Below, piece after piece: positions 1 to 10,304 of a stretch of DNA of 25,440 bases. Origin of the DNA: Mikrocytos mackini. Its lineage: Eukaryota > Endomyxa > Ascetosporea > Mikrocytida > Mikrocytiidae. The notes beneath the pieces are model-generated. The model was not told the origin of the DNA. It saw only the letters and a list, made by a program, of their open reading frames with translations, and made no database searches. Numbering within the stretch: the stretch's first letter is position 1; every line of letters begins with the position of its first letter. Where the stretch lies: contig JASNJN010000511.1 in the NCBI GenBank assembly GCA_030180075.1, positions 1 through 25,440 of the forward strand, in the 5' to 3' direction. Position numbers and translations under genes: made by a program.

Positions 1-517
1 ATAAATTATAAAGAAATTAACGACATGTATGATGGTTTTTTGCTAAATTTTTTGCATTTTATACCAAAATGTATAACATCTATTAGAATCGATATAAGAT
101 CTAGAAACATCGATTAAACGCTATTAAATTGAATCATGTTCAGTTTTAGTCTTCATAACCCCCTCAGCTTTTCTTAAAAACATAAATTTGTATTTTCAAA
201 AGTTATTTTCCCACTATAAGATTAAAAAAATAATGGAACTTACGGGTATTTTTACTCATCAAAAATTAGTGTATAACAACAAATTAACATATAACATAAT
301 TATGTCATTGAAATTAAAAAAATTTTGAAAAATTAAAAATTTATAAAATTTGCTAGGATTATTTTTGATAAAGTCAGTTTTAAGACAACCAAAAATATAT
401 TTTGTATATATAAACATCATACGTTAATAATATGTAAAAAATTTTCAAAAAAGTGCTCCGTACAGAAAGTGTTAAGCTTAAGGGATTGTTTCATGTTGAA
501 CTTGAATATTTCAAATA
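1..517. other. AT-rich spacer, no gene seen
   Basis: No open frame of useful length and no clear inverted or direct repeat is seen. It ends at the TA dinucleotide (516-517) that serves as target site for the Tc1-like element. Confidence 0.6.
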
Positions 518-2220
518 CAGTGCTCACTCGGTTATGTCACAGTTCCCGTTTTTGACGTGTTTTTGGCGATTTTGTGATATAACGTATACAATGTGACTAA
601 AAAAATGTGTCTAAATTTGATATGCTATAATAATGTATATTTTCTCTTGAATAGTCAGTCTCGATACAAATACAACCTATTCTAGATAATGTTTGCAAAA
701 TTGTTAACTGAAACAATCCAGATATCGAATATTTTTACAGCGAACGAGTAACGTTTTAATGATATCAGGATTATCCTCATAAAATGGTTAAACGGAAGAT
801 TTTAAATATTGAGTTTACATGCTTTAGGGCCGAATGACCGAAAAGCAGGAGATTATCGTATAGTGACAATGTTTCATCATTGAATCTGGGCCGTAAGTTC
901 GCTAGTCTCTGGTAAAAACTCATTGTTTATTTTATAACTATTAAAGTTATCGTTTGAATTCAAACTTATTTATGAATTGGCAACAGGGTCATTAACCACT
1001 TGGGAAAGNTATCTGAGNGGNATCAATCTACTATNGGTACTANACNAATAGTTCAAGAAAGACGTTATCGTCTCTATATTTTCAGATCAATATTTATGTT
1101 CATATAATATTAAAAAAAATTATTTTGTCTAGTTATATATCAAATTGATATAAGTATTTTCAAATAGCTAAAGATGGTCCAGACAATATGTCTGTCTTAT
1201 TTTAAAGGTAAACGGAATATAGTTATCTATATCTAACTGTTCGAATAATTCTGGTATTCCGACCAAAATAATTCAAACCGATTTTGCGATTGAGGTGGTC
1301 CATTACCAAGTCTAGTACATGGGTAATAGCTAATTGTATAAATCCCTTTCCAAATTATCAATTTGGCAGCCTTGAAGACGTTTTCTTGTAATAGAACCTA
1401 ACATATGTCACTTTTCTTAATTCAATTATATTCCCCACTATTTTTGATAAATTTCGATTCTATCTTCATATCTGAACCAAATGATTGCTATTTTACTCAT
1501 ATATTTACCTTTAACATGTATTCGATATGTTCCTGTCATATTTCACCTATATTTTGTATCTTATCTTCAAGAATTGAGAGGATGTAACAAGTGTGACATA
1601 AAAAGTAACTTTTATAATCACATGTAATTATTCGTTTCCAAACACGATATTAATGCTATACCATGTTTTATATGAAACTATTGGAATGTTATTTGCTATT
1701 TTAAACTTATTTGGTTGCGTATTATAAAATATTAAATTTTGAAAAACACTAAAAAAGCCTGTTTTTAGGGCCAAAAATGTGATATAACACAGTTGGGGTT
1801 TAAAATGACGGGTCACGGGTAATGGTATTAATCAACTAATATACACAACAACAACTCATTAACGTTTGTGAAAATGATAGTACGTGCGTATTTAACAATA
1901 CTGTATATTTTCTATTAATTTTGGTATAAATTAATAAAAAATCTTATAATATTTTGACGTTTTAGAAATTTTCCTGAAAACCCATTTTCAATTACCCGGG
2001 TAACGGGTAATTGATTATTAAGCCGTATGTGAAGGTATTTCATAAAATAAAAGTGCGCAAATCGATATCTGGAAAAATTGAGGTTTTCATAAAAATTTCT
2101 AATTTTTTAATGATAATAAACCTATATAAAAATACATTTTAAATTTGTCGCTACCCGACCATTTTAAACCCTAAACACAGTGTGATTAGAAAAATATGTG
2201 ACATAACCGAGTGAGCACTG
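518..2220. mobile_element. Tc1/mariner-type element without transposase
   Basis: The ends are perfect 23-bp inverted repeats (518-540 and 2198-2220). They start CAGTGCTCACTCGGTTATG and are flanked by TA on both sides (516-517 and 2221-2222). A TA duplication with a CAGT-type terminus is characteristic of the Tc1/mariner/pogo superfamily. No DDE/D transposase frame is visible in the 1.7 kb, so it is non-autonomous or very decayed. Six ambiguous bases lie at 1009-1046. The same terminal sequence recurs as an isolated end at 19484-19544, so this is a family in the genome. Beyond the 23 bp the two ends diverge quickly. Superfamily placement rests on ends and target only. Confidence 0.75.
1808..2025. 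repeat. ACGGGTAAT-type palindromic cluster
   Basis: Inside the Tc1-like element, ACGGGTCACGGGTAATGG near 1808 is answered by a hairpin at 1989-2013 (stem CAATTACCC, 7-nt loop GGGTAAC, stem GGGTAATTG). Opposed GGGTAA-type subterminal motifs about 200 bp apart look like a small nested MITE, probably hAT-like. Its ends and target duplication cannot be defined by eye. Confidence 0.35.
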
Positions 2221-2416
2221 TAGTTGTTTTTTCACTAACTAGGGGCTTATATCACATATACCTTTCAAATTAGAGTATATTTAACTCATTTAAAGTGATA
2301 TGCCACCTTTAAAAGATGAAACGCCTGTTTAAAATCATTTAACTTAATTATTTGCCACACGGGTCATATTGAATCATATGGTCCGCAACAGATGGAATTC
2401 TGTGGGTCATAATGAC

Positions 2417-3048
2417 TAGGGTGCGGATAATATATGACTTTTTTATGCCGTGAAAATATATGAATATATGACTTTTGGCGATAGATATATGATTTTTGAA
2501 ATAAATTATGTTTTTAATCCTTTCCCCTAGTTTTGAATATAAAACCCGATTTAGTTATTGTGGCGACATAAGTTGTACAAACTTTTGTGGTTCAAAACGT
2601 ATTAAAATTATGTTTTATATTCGACAGAACTTTTTGTCATATAAAAAATAAAATTTGTAAATTTACTCTTAAAAACCCTCAAAAATTTTCCTAATGGTTT
2701 GTTTTGATAAATTAAAACAATTTTTAAGTTTTTAATGATTCAAAACGTCAAAATATGAAATTTTTGGATGATCATGCATTTTGTCCAAACCAGTTTACCC
2801 AAACTTATTTTTATCAAACGAAAGTTCATAAATTTTCTAAATAACGATACCTAAGCATGTAACAATACTTTATAAGTACTTTTTGAGTATAAAACACTCA
2901 AATTTAAGTTTTAATTTTGGGATTTGAATTCAAAATTGTTCTCGTGTATATGGAAATATATATCTTTGTATGTCAAATTTTCCTGAATTTTATGTCGAAT
3001 ATATGGATATATATGAAACAAATGGAATCATATATTATCCGGACCCTA
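2417..3048. mobile_element. hAT-type MITE, 632 bp, with 8-bp target duplication
   Basis: The terminal inverted repeats are TAGGGTGCGGATAATATATG at 2417 and its complement ending at 3048, with about two mismatches over 23 bp. The 8-bp direct duplication ATAATGAC flanks both ends exactly (2409-2416 and 3049-3056). A TAGGG terminus with an 8-bp duplication is diagnostic of the hAT superfamily. There is no transposase. Subterminal copies of ATATATGA recur on both sides. A 75-codon open frame at its right end is chance. It sits inside the older MITE at 2354-3535 and so is younger. Confidence 0.85.
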
Positions 3049-3178
3049 ATAATGACGAAAAAAATATTTTATCAAAACTTGTCGCTCTTTTGTGAAGCGT
3101 TATTTTGCTTTTTAACGGGTAATTTCGGGGTATATAGACGATAATAAAGCATTTGTATATCCTTTTGGAAATAATTTG

Positions 3179-3213
3179 TTTACGAAGGGGGAGCAAGGGT
3201 CCCCCTTCGTAAA
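3179..3213. repeat. Perfect 13-bp hairpin, C/G-rich
   Basis: The stem TTTACGAAGGGGG (3179-3191) pairs perfectly with CCCCCTTCGTAAA (3201-3213) across a 9-nt loop, followed by a run of A. It stands out in very AT-rich DNA about 630 bp upstream of the transporter. It lies within the right part of the older MITE and is most simply a subterminal palindrome of that element. A structured-RNA role cannot be excluded. Confidence 0.6.
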
Positions 3214-3845
3214 AAAAATAAAAATTTAATAATTTTCACCCATTTTGTTCGAGATTTGTCAAATTCGACCGAAAATGTCTGGAATGATATAGAAATGCTT
3301 CGTTTTCATCTAAAAACGCGGAAATGGTCTATTAAAGTTTAAAATAATACCTTATAAAAATGCAAAAAGTTTTGATAAAATACTGCTCTCAATAATGACC
3401 CACCTAGTATTTTCCTGGAAAGTTATATGGGTCATTATGACCCACATCGTTTGCAAATCCTTGAAACTGTGGGTCAATGTAACCCATGTGGTCATTTTCC
3501 GGAAAGGCCTATGAATCGCATTGTCCCCTGTGGTAGGTAAAATGTTTAAAAATATTAAAAAAAAACCAATTAACCCAAAATTTTGTCAGGAAAAGGATAG
3601 CGACACTTATTTTTCAAAAACTAATTCCAACAAGCAAATTAAAGCGTTGTATATAAAACATAATGTGTAAAATTTTAAAAAATTTGAAACAATCCGATAA
3701 TATAAATAACATACAATATTCCTCACGATCTACTTTTCTGGTTATAAATAACCATAAAGATGTAAATCTTTATTCAAAAGTTATAGAACATAATCAACAG
3801 CAAATATTATCTGAATTTGCCAAAAATATATAAATAAATGCATAA

Positions 3846-5474
3846 ATGGCTGAAAACAAAATCGTTAGCACATTAAATCGGGAATCGCTTAGTTTGCACG
3901 AACAGACACGAACTTACGACTCTATTGACGAAATGCATGGATACAGAAATTTTCAAAATATTAGACAAACTCATACAGATCCCCCAAACAACTCTAACAA
4001 CTCCACCAGCACACACGAAGAAGGTAGATTACACGAATACTTTTTCGTTATAAGCAGCATTGTTATGTGTCTGAATGCAGGGATAACTTACGTAGCAGAT
4101 TTCTACAACCAAATAAAGTTCACCATGGGCTATCCAGAGATACTCATGAAACAGTTCACCACACTAGGAGTCGCGAGTGCCGCCAGTGTTGGGTTTGTTT
4201 TAGATGGCATACTTGACCGACTTTCGCTTAAAACATCAGTGATAGCTACCTCAGCACTGCACTCTTTGTCATACTTATTGTTCGCTGGTTTAATAAGCAT
4301 AACAGATGCAAACAAAATGACGGGGGTTTCCTTTTACTTCGTAACGACACTGGTTCTCGTAATGTGGGGCGTGATAAACTTCTTAGCAGGTGCCAATTTC
4401 TTTCTTTCCATTAAAACAGTCAGAACATACACCAAAGAAAGCTTTAAATCTACAGTATTGGGTGTACTGAGTTGTGCATTTAGTATGTCTATTTTCTTTA
4501 TTTCATTGATACACGACTCTTTTAACAACAACCTTGGTTTGTTCTTTGTGGTGCTTAGCGTAGTGAGTTTGATCTCGATTTTGGTTCATTTCTTTTCCCA
4601 CCAAAGACCACAGTGGAATATACAGCACGAACGAGAGGAACTAGAAGAATTGGAGCATAATAAACAAAAGGAGAAAACTAAAGATCTTAATCAAAATGAT
4701 AACCAAGAAGAAAATACTAAAAATAAAAGCCCTTTAACTGTTAACTCTAATAATGTTCAAGATAGGCCAACCAACAACACATCTTCTAAAGAATTACACA
4801 CATTGAGCTTTTACGATGAATTAAAAACATTTAAAGCAATAGTTTGTGTTTTAACGGTGTTCTTTTGCGTGGGCATAATAAAAAACATTTACTTTGTTAT
4901 GAGGGAAATGTCCGTTTACATTTTTAAGATTTCAAGTAAAAACAAAGTGGGGAGTCCTGAGTTTCTAGATGAAGCGAAACAGTTTGTAGCAAGGAATGGG
5001 AAAATCATTTCGTTATCGGGAGCTGCTTTTAGACTCGTAGGCGGAATTATACTGGACTATATGTACAGTAAACAGTGGGTATCCTCTCCTATACCAATGG
5101 TGATATTTTTCTTGATGCTACTGTTTGGGGCGAGCTTGTTTGCAGCTATATCACCTTACTGGGCGATTAGAACAACTGTGCTTCAATGTGCTTATGGGTT
5201 TTCGGGAGGGTGGTACGGGATACTCCCGGTCGTTATAGGAGTGGTTGTGTCAGCAGAAAAGTTTAATAAGATGCTGGGGTTTTCGACTTTTCTCAGTACT
5301 TTCGGAATGCTGCTGTTTGCCAATTTGACGACAATAATCAATGCTGTGGTTGGAACGAGTCATACATTGCAATTGTACTTTGGATTATGTTGTTTATCCA
5401 TGGGTGTTATGGGAATATTAAATTATTACACGATAAAAAGTGTGAACAAGGATTTGTTAAAGAGTTGGAAGTAA
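3846..5474 (+). CDS. MFS transporter, nodulin-like/MCH1-like, 12 helices
   Basis: This 542-residue, single-exon integral membrane protein is probably a major facilitator superfamily carrier of small solutes; the substrate is not deducible. Residues 1-62 are hydrophilic and Asn/Ser/Thr-rich. Twelve hydrophobic segments follow at roughly 66-86, 105-121, 132-152, 161-184, 204-222, 229-250, 328-350, 386-404, 415-435, 440-468, 478-500 and 507-528. The central cytoplasmic loop (251-325) is long, charged and Glu/Lys/Asn-rich, the usual split between MFS halves. GFVLDGILDRLS (116-127) matches the MFS loop 2-3 signature and RLVGGIILDY (396-405) its second-half equivalent. The AGITYVADFY...MGY pattern after helix 1 resembles the nodulin-like/Mch1 branch. 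The ATG at 3846 gives the only long frame; an out-of-frame ATG lies 8 nt upstream. The gene looks intact, with less AT bias than its flanks, and is the only convincing host gene here. The MFS call is secure, the subfamily moderate. Confidence 0.9.
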   Translation: MAENKIVSTLNRESLSLHEQTRTYDSIDEMHGYRNFQNIRQTHTDPPNNSNNSTSTHEEGRLHEYFFVISSIVMCLNAGITYVADFYNQIKFTMGYPEILMKQFTTLGVASAASVGFVLDGILDRLSLKTSVIATSALHSLSYLLFAGLISITDANKMTGVSFYFVTTLVLVMWGVINFLAGANFFLSIKTVRTYTKESFKSTVLGVLSCAFSMSIFFISLIHDSFNNNLGLFFVVLSVVSLISILVHFFSHQRPQWNIQHEREELEELEHNKQKEKTKDLNQNDNQEENTKNKSPLTVNSNNVQDRPTNNTSSKELHTLSFYDELKTFKAIVCVLTVFFCVGIIKNIYFVMREMSVYIFKISSKNKVGSPEFLDEAKQFVARNGKIISLSGAAFRLVGGIILDYMYSKQWVSSPIPMVIFFLMLLFGASLFAAISPYWAIRTTVLQCAYGFSGGWYGILPVVIGVVVSAEKFNKMLGFSTFLSTFGMLLFANLTTIINAVVGTSHTLQLYFGLCCLSMGVMGILNYYTIKSVNKDLLKSWK

Positions 5475-6842
5475 GAAAATAGGAACATTAAATTAATAAT
5501 TATTTTATAATATGTTAATACCATAGATGGGACTTTTTGAATGACTAATTGACTAATTCGTCAACCGACTAATATTTTGTTTTGACTAACACAGCGATTG
5601 ACTAATTGCACCGTTTAGTAAATTGACAGTTTTTTTTAGAAATGGTGACTAATGTGTAGGGATTGGCATTTTATACGTATAAAAAGAACCCGTTTAACCG
5701 CATATTCTAAACCTGTAAAATAGGGAAATATCCCGATAAAAGTCGTAATATACTGCCAAATATTAACCATTTTTTATATTACAAAAATACCTTTTTTAAC
5801 ATAAACGAGACAAAATCTATATGAAAATAGTTCGGCTTGTTATTAATAGGGTTTGGCCAAATACACACAAAATATATGCAATTTCCACATTAACCACACA
5901 AATGAAATCATTAAATATCTCCATAAACGATAAAATATGCCACAATTTTTACCACCAATTATTTTCTAGAAAATGTACCAAAGTTAATTATATATTAACA
6001 ATCAAAAGTTTATGGCCTTGTTCCTACATAATCACGAAATTTATTGTTTATTTATTATTTCTACCTCAAACAACTGCATAACTTCTACTAATAATAAATT
6101 TATGAACCTATTTAACATAAGCTACACAGTAATAATCTAAAATACAAAACAACAAGTATACAGAAATTCACATATATTAACTCTCGCCTTAGAAAGGTTA
6201 GGCTAAATACTGAATGAAAGTTTCAACTGACATATCCAAATTAAAATTTGTCAAACCATTTTAATCTATAAATATAGGCCAAATGAACCTGTCAATCAAG
6301 GAAGTACGACAATGTGGGCTAGTAAATATAGGCTATGGAGTAAACACCTTTAAATTATAGGAAAACCGAATGTATCCAAAAGTTGTAAATCCATAAAATT
6401 AATGAAAATCAATAAAATATCAAGGTTCTCGTATTTTGTCAAATATAAATACAAACTACGGATTAAAGATTTATCTACATTCATTAAAATATAAACAATG
6501 TAGTAATTTTATTTAGAAAACAAGCTTTCTTTAAATAGATATTAAATCATGTTCGAAGAGTCGAAACAATATGACAAATAATGTAATTCTCTACGATATT
6601 GATGATCATAAAAACAGTTTCCAAATGATACATATTGCATATGATTAAAAACACAACCTAAAAGTTTCCAAACATAACATTGATGTAAAAGGGGATTCAA
6701 AAAACATAATTGTTATTTTTTTAATATAAAAAGTCTTAACCAGTCCCCATATAACTAACGTGTAACTGAGCCAAATGAATTATTATAGAGATTAAAATTA
6801 ATAAATATGTATTGAACTTGGGGGTTATTTTAAAGAATACGA
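5475..6842. other. AT-rich spacer downstream of the transporter
   Basis: Apart from the GACTAAT cluster near its start, this holds only short chance frames; the longest, about 86 codons at 5821-6081, has low-complexity composition. No tRNA, rRNA or element end was recognised. Confidence 0.55.
5543..5654 (+). repeat. GACTAAT short-motif cluster
   Basis: GACTAAT occurs at 5543, 5551, 5567, 5600 and 5647, and the variant GACTAAC at 5584, all in one orientation within 112 bp. It starts about 70 bp after the transporter stop codon. Spacing is irregular (8, 16, 17, 16 and 47 bp), so this is not a clean tandem array. It may be a decayed minisatellite or repeated protein sites. Confidence 0.5.
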
Positions 6843-6851
6843 CCATTTGAC

Positions 6852-7172
6852 ACATGTCGAACAAATCTGGAAAATGTGTACTCTAAAATTTCCGAATTTT
6901 TACAAGAAAAATTTTTTACGCATCAAAAGCTTAAAATAAAACAAAAAGCATGGAATTTTTAAAAAAATAAAATTTTTATCAAAAATAGTTGCTGTGGAGG
7001 TCATTTTACATATATTACCCCTACGATAAGAGTTAAAATTAGATAAAAATTTTATTTTTTTAAAAATTCCATGCTTTTTGTTTTATTTTTAAGCTTTTGA
7101 TGCGTAAAAAAATTTTCTTGTAAAAATTCGGAAATTTTAGAGTACACTTTTTTCCAGATTTGTTCGACATGT
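6852..7172. mobile_element. Fold-back MITE, MULE-type, 9-bp target duplication
   Basis: This 321-bp element consists of two long, nearly identical inverted arms (6852-6980 and 7042-7172, about 130 bp each, with a few small indels) around a 61-bp spacer. It begins ACATGTCGAACAAATCTGG. The 9-bp direct duplication CCATTTGAC flanks it exactly (6843-6851 and 7173-7181). Long inverted arms with a 9-bp duplication are typical of Mutator-like elements. The full MULE at 10089-15178 also starts ACATG and also makes a 9-bp duplication, so it is a plausible source of transposase, although the rest of the arms does not match. The near identity of the arms suggests a young insertion or gene conversion. Confidence 0.85.
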
Positions 7173-7181
7173 CCATTTGAC

Positions 7182-8127
7182 TCTACGATTGAATTTATAA
7201 TTAAACCATCAATCTATTTAAGTCATGATTGGATAACCTAAAAATAAAAAGGTTATTTTAAACTTTCAAATTTTTGCAGTTCATTCGAATAAAACAAAGG
7301 AAAATATTTTAATAATGAATTAGCGGCAACAACCACAATGAAATGTGGTAAAACATGAATGATTATAAATAATTAAACATCGCTAAATAAATAAATATGA
7401 ATGATTTAATGTATTAACCCAAAAATAGTTTTCACTTGAAAATGGTAACATATTTGACTTTTAAAATTATAAACAACACCAAATATAAGCTTACGATTTT
7501 TAATAAAATATTTATTGTTCAACTTGATTTTATCCTATTTGTTACATATAAAATAAGGACAGCTTATTTTCCACGCCAATAATCGAAATTTTTTATTGAT
7601 TATTTTAGCTTAAAATGACTTATGTTGCTCCCCTGAGAATATTAAGCAAAATAGTGGGCTTATAATTAATTAATAAACCATTTCATCGGGTAATAGATTC
7701 TTCATAAAATAAATAGAAGAGTAACCGGAAAATGTTTGAACTTCTATTTATAATCAAATATGGAAAAACATTTAGAGCACAGAAGTTGCGAGCATTTATT
7801 TTCCTTTCATTAGCCAAAATCTTTGAAAAAGGCCATGTTTCATTATAATTTGTCTAGAGCATAAAATATGCTCGTAAAATTACGAAATATCCCCATTAGG
7901 ATGGAATATGCTCATCAAAAATTGACTAAAAAATGATCATTATATTCTTTTTTTGTCTTATTAGATTATAAAAATGGCAAAACCAAAAAAAAATTTTTTT
8001 GAAATTTTTTGGGTATATTTGGCCAACCCCTAGTTATGACTATGTTATTATATTGAAGTATAGCTAAAATCCCTATTAATGAGTAATATATTGATTATGA
8101 ATTAAAAAAAAATTTTTTTTCAAAAAA
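7182..8127. other. AT-rich spacer, no gene seen
   Basis: Only chance frames are present. Noticeable items are a 7-bp palindrome GAGCATA/TATGCTC at 7857-7873 and two A-run/T-run blocks near 7985-8015 and 8104-8122. No function is supported. Confidence 0.5.
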
Positions 8128-8177
8128 ATGATCCACGCGAGAAAATCTGGGCAAGGGTTAATTATCAGAAATCCCAC

Positions 8178-8408
8178 GTGGGTAAAGCTATGCCGAAGGG
8201 AAAGGGAGATATACAACCCGAAACCACCTCATTTGAGCCGTGGGATCGAAACCGTCCTGACTCGGGTACATCGGCATTTGCCATTACAGAGCAGGAACAA
8301 CGGTACGGTTATGGTCGTCAACCTGTGTTAGGAACCCCTATGGGTGGCGAGTGTTCAGACCATAATAGAATTAGCGCAAAAAAACGTTGTTTCCAATTCC
8401 TCCTCTAA
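8178..8408 (+). CDS. Small hypothetical ORF, unrecognised
   Basis: The 76-codon frame (an ATG at 8190 is the better start, about 72 residues) sits where base composition abruptly becomes balanced. The product is polar, rich in Gly/Pro/Arg/Glu, with no membrane segment or known motif. It lies about 190 bp upstream of the lysine-rich ORF and in the same direction, so it may be a leader ORF or a 5' piece of the same gene or element. The composition shift is the main support; it could be non-coding. Confidence 0.3.
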   Translation: MGKAMPKGKGDIQPETTSFEPWDRNRPDSGTSAFAITEQEQRYGYGRQPVLGTPMGGECSDHNRISAKKRCFQFLL

Positions 8409-8597
8409 AAAACTTTTAAAAAACCATTTTTAAATAAAAACAGGGCTACAAATTGTAATCAAAATACCAGCCTATAAATAAATGGCTCAGTAAAACTTCC
8501 AACCGTAGCGGAAAGCTGAAATTTGCCCAAGTATATGGAAACTCCATAGAACAGGCAGACAACCTCGGCACGATGCAAAACGCATCAATATGCTCAC

Positions 8598-9491
8598 ATG
8601 CCTCTTTGGCCTCTCCTGTTTTGGCGAGATATTTCCCAAAACAAAAAATTAAAATTTAAACTTTCTAAACAAATGAAAAACTTTCATCCTGACGAACAGA
8701 AAGAAGTTCATTCCGAACAACAAAGTACAGCGCAGAGAGGAAGTGTAGAACAAGCCACTACCTCTGCAGAAGCGCGACCGACCCCAACCGCAGGAACCAG
8801 CGGGGCGAGAAATCAAACAGCGGCAGATACGAAGGCCAAGGACCGCGGCACCTCTTCCAATAATATAAAAGACACAAAGAGAAAAGCAAACAAAACTCCT
8901 ACTTGCCCAGAGCGCCACAACTCGGACCAAAGTCGTCCTGAAAGAGACGAGGAATGTCTCGATTCAGACAATGAAGTCTTTAGGACATTGGCAGAACAAG
9001 AAAAATATAGGAAGGAATGGGAAGAGTATGAAAGAACGGATAAGGAGCATGACAAAGTACTTGCAGAGAAAATAAGAAGAGGACAACTTACTAAAAGAAA
9101 ACAAAACGAATCAGAAAACAAAATAAAGTCAAAAGAGAAGCCCTGTGAACAAAAACCAGGCAACCCTAAGTCCAGTAAACAGATTATTGGCAACCATGTG
9201 AATACTACTGCAAATGGCGGTAGGGCTAACATAAACAAAAAAATAAATCTGTTGGACTACCTGGTCCAGTAGGGCATAATATAAATGCGGAAGAACCGGA
9301 TAGCAATATAGATGCCCAGTTATATCAGATTATTCATGATATACCCGGCGCTTCTGAACACCTTCAATCCATCAGGAGCAAGTCATTCTGGTGGAGGGAT
9401 TGTGCGAGCGCGATGGTCATAACCGAATCCCATTGGCTAGTAGGTTGGAAATCCGCGCCATGGAACGGAGTGTTGCAAATCAAATGGGTTA
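8598..9491 (+). pseudogene. Lysine/glutamate-rich ORF family, 5' piece (locus A)
   Basis: The longest frame runs 8598-9272 (224 codons; the ATG at 8670 is an alternative start). The product is highly charged (Lys, Glu, Asn, Gln, Ser), low complexity and likely disordered, with a coiled-coil-like segment around codons 130-175. Coding signal continues beyond 9272 up to the insertion at 9491, and the piece at 15190-16522 belongs to the same gene, separated by the nested insertions. A charged N-terminal region followed by a compact domain is seen in ORF1 or Gag-like proteins of retroelements, but no family is recognised and a host multigene family is possible. The gene appears broken in a few places besides the insertions. 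Confidence 0.45.
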
Positions 9492-10088
9492 CAGTCAAAC
9501 CTCGATAAGATTTACAAAGTCCCGTTTTTTTCAATTTTTGTAAATCTTACGTGTAGTTTTGGATTTTATCACGATACGACCAGAATTTTGGAGAATCATA
9601 AATGAATATTTTATGTATTTCTCAATTATAAAACAGATGTAATCAATGGATCTCAAAATTATGATAAATTTTTATTTCTTCAAGAGCATGAATGACAAAA
9701 TTATCATGATTTTGCACTCATTGAAAACTTATAAATTTTATGACCAGAGGTTCTAAATTGGTTCTAACACTTCTATTAAAAGCCATATTATACCTGGAAT
9801 ATCGAATCAAGATTTTTCGTTGGAATATTTTCGATAAAATATATTTTATCCGAGTGTAAATCTTACGAAAAAAATTATTTTTCAAATTTTGATAAATGAA
9901 TTTCTATGCTATTTTAGCACTTAATTAATACTTATTGAGTCAAGTTCACAAAATTTATGCGTAATCGGGTGATTATTGAGTCATTTTCCAAAAAATAATT
10001 TTCGGAAAATCGTCGAAAATAGGTGTTTTTTGTAAATCTTACGTGTGTAAATCTTAGAAAATTTGTAAAATTTATCGAGGTTTGACTG
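9492..10088. mobile_element. pogo/Tigger-type MITE, 597 bp
   Basis: Terminal inverted repeats CAGTCAAACCTCGATAA are perfect at both ends (from 9492, and as complement ending at 10088). A CAGTC...CCTCGATAA start is typical of pogo/Tigger-like elements, which target TA. TA precedes it at 9490-9491; the matching TA is now at 15188-15189 because the MULE entered the last 9 bp of the MITE. The motif TGTAAATCTTAC recurs near both ends (about 9538, 9855 and 10030) and may be a transposase site. There is no transposase. A diverged partial copy lies at 17249-17586. Confidence 0.85.
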
Positions 10089-10269
10089 ACATGCCATAAT
10101 TTACAGGAAATAACCTTTTTAAAATATGCCACCATATTTAAAATTTTAAATTATAATATTCTTATTTTCTAGTTAAAGAATATATATGTTCTATAGATAG
10201 CATATAAATTAATATCCATTATTTCTAGGTTTCATTATTTTTTTAAAATTTTAAATTTTCAAAGTACAT
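10089..10269 (+). repeat. Left terminal inverted repeat of the MULE
   Basis: 181 bp, beginning ACATGCCATAATTTACAGG; it matches the complement of 14998-15178 with about seven mismatches, three of them in the outermost 8 bp. Confidence 0.92.
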
Positions 10270-10304
10270 AAATGATTGGCGTTATTTGTTTGTTTGTTAC
10301 AATT

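Larger units (their letters stand above)
2354..3535. mobile_element. Old palindromic MITE, split by a hAT MITE
   Basis: Imperfect inverted ends are visible: CCACACGGGTCATATTGAAT on the left and, on the other strand, CCACAGGGGACAATGCGATT on the right. Inner copies of GTGGGTCATAATGAC form short palindromes, such as TGGGTCATTATGACCCA near 3429-3445. Without the 632-bp insertion at 2417-3048 it would be about 550 bp. No matching target duplication is visible, so the exact limits are uncertain and the element is probably old. Confidence 0.45.

Noticed and set aside
2917-3144. 75-codon open frame
   Set aside because: It runs across the right end of the hAT MITE into the older element; no domain and biased composition.
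5821-6081. 86-codon open frame
   Set aside because: Low-complexity Asn/Ile/Thr composition, no motif, typical of chance frames in AT-rich spacer.
8128-8331. 67-codon frame overlapping 8178-8408
   Set aside because: Alternative frame of the same balanced-composition segment; Arg-rich and without support. The other frame is slightly better but also weak.
8649-9238. Minus-strand frames of 93 and 141 codons opposite the lysine-rich ORF
   Set aside because: They are Ser/Phe/Leu-rich shadows of a Lys/Glu-rich coding strand.
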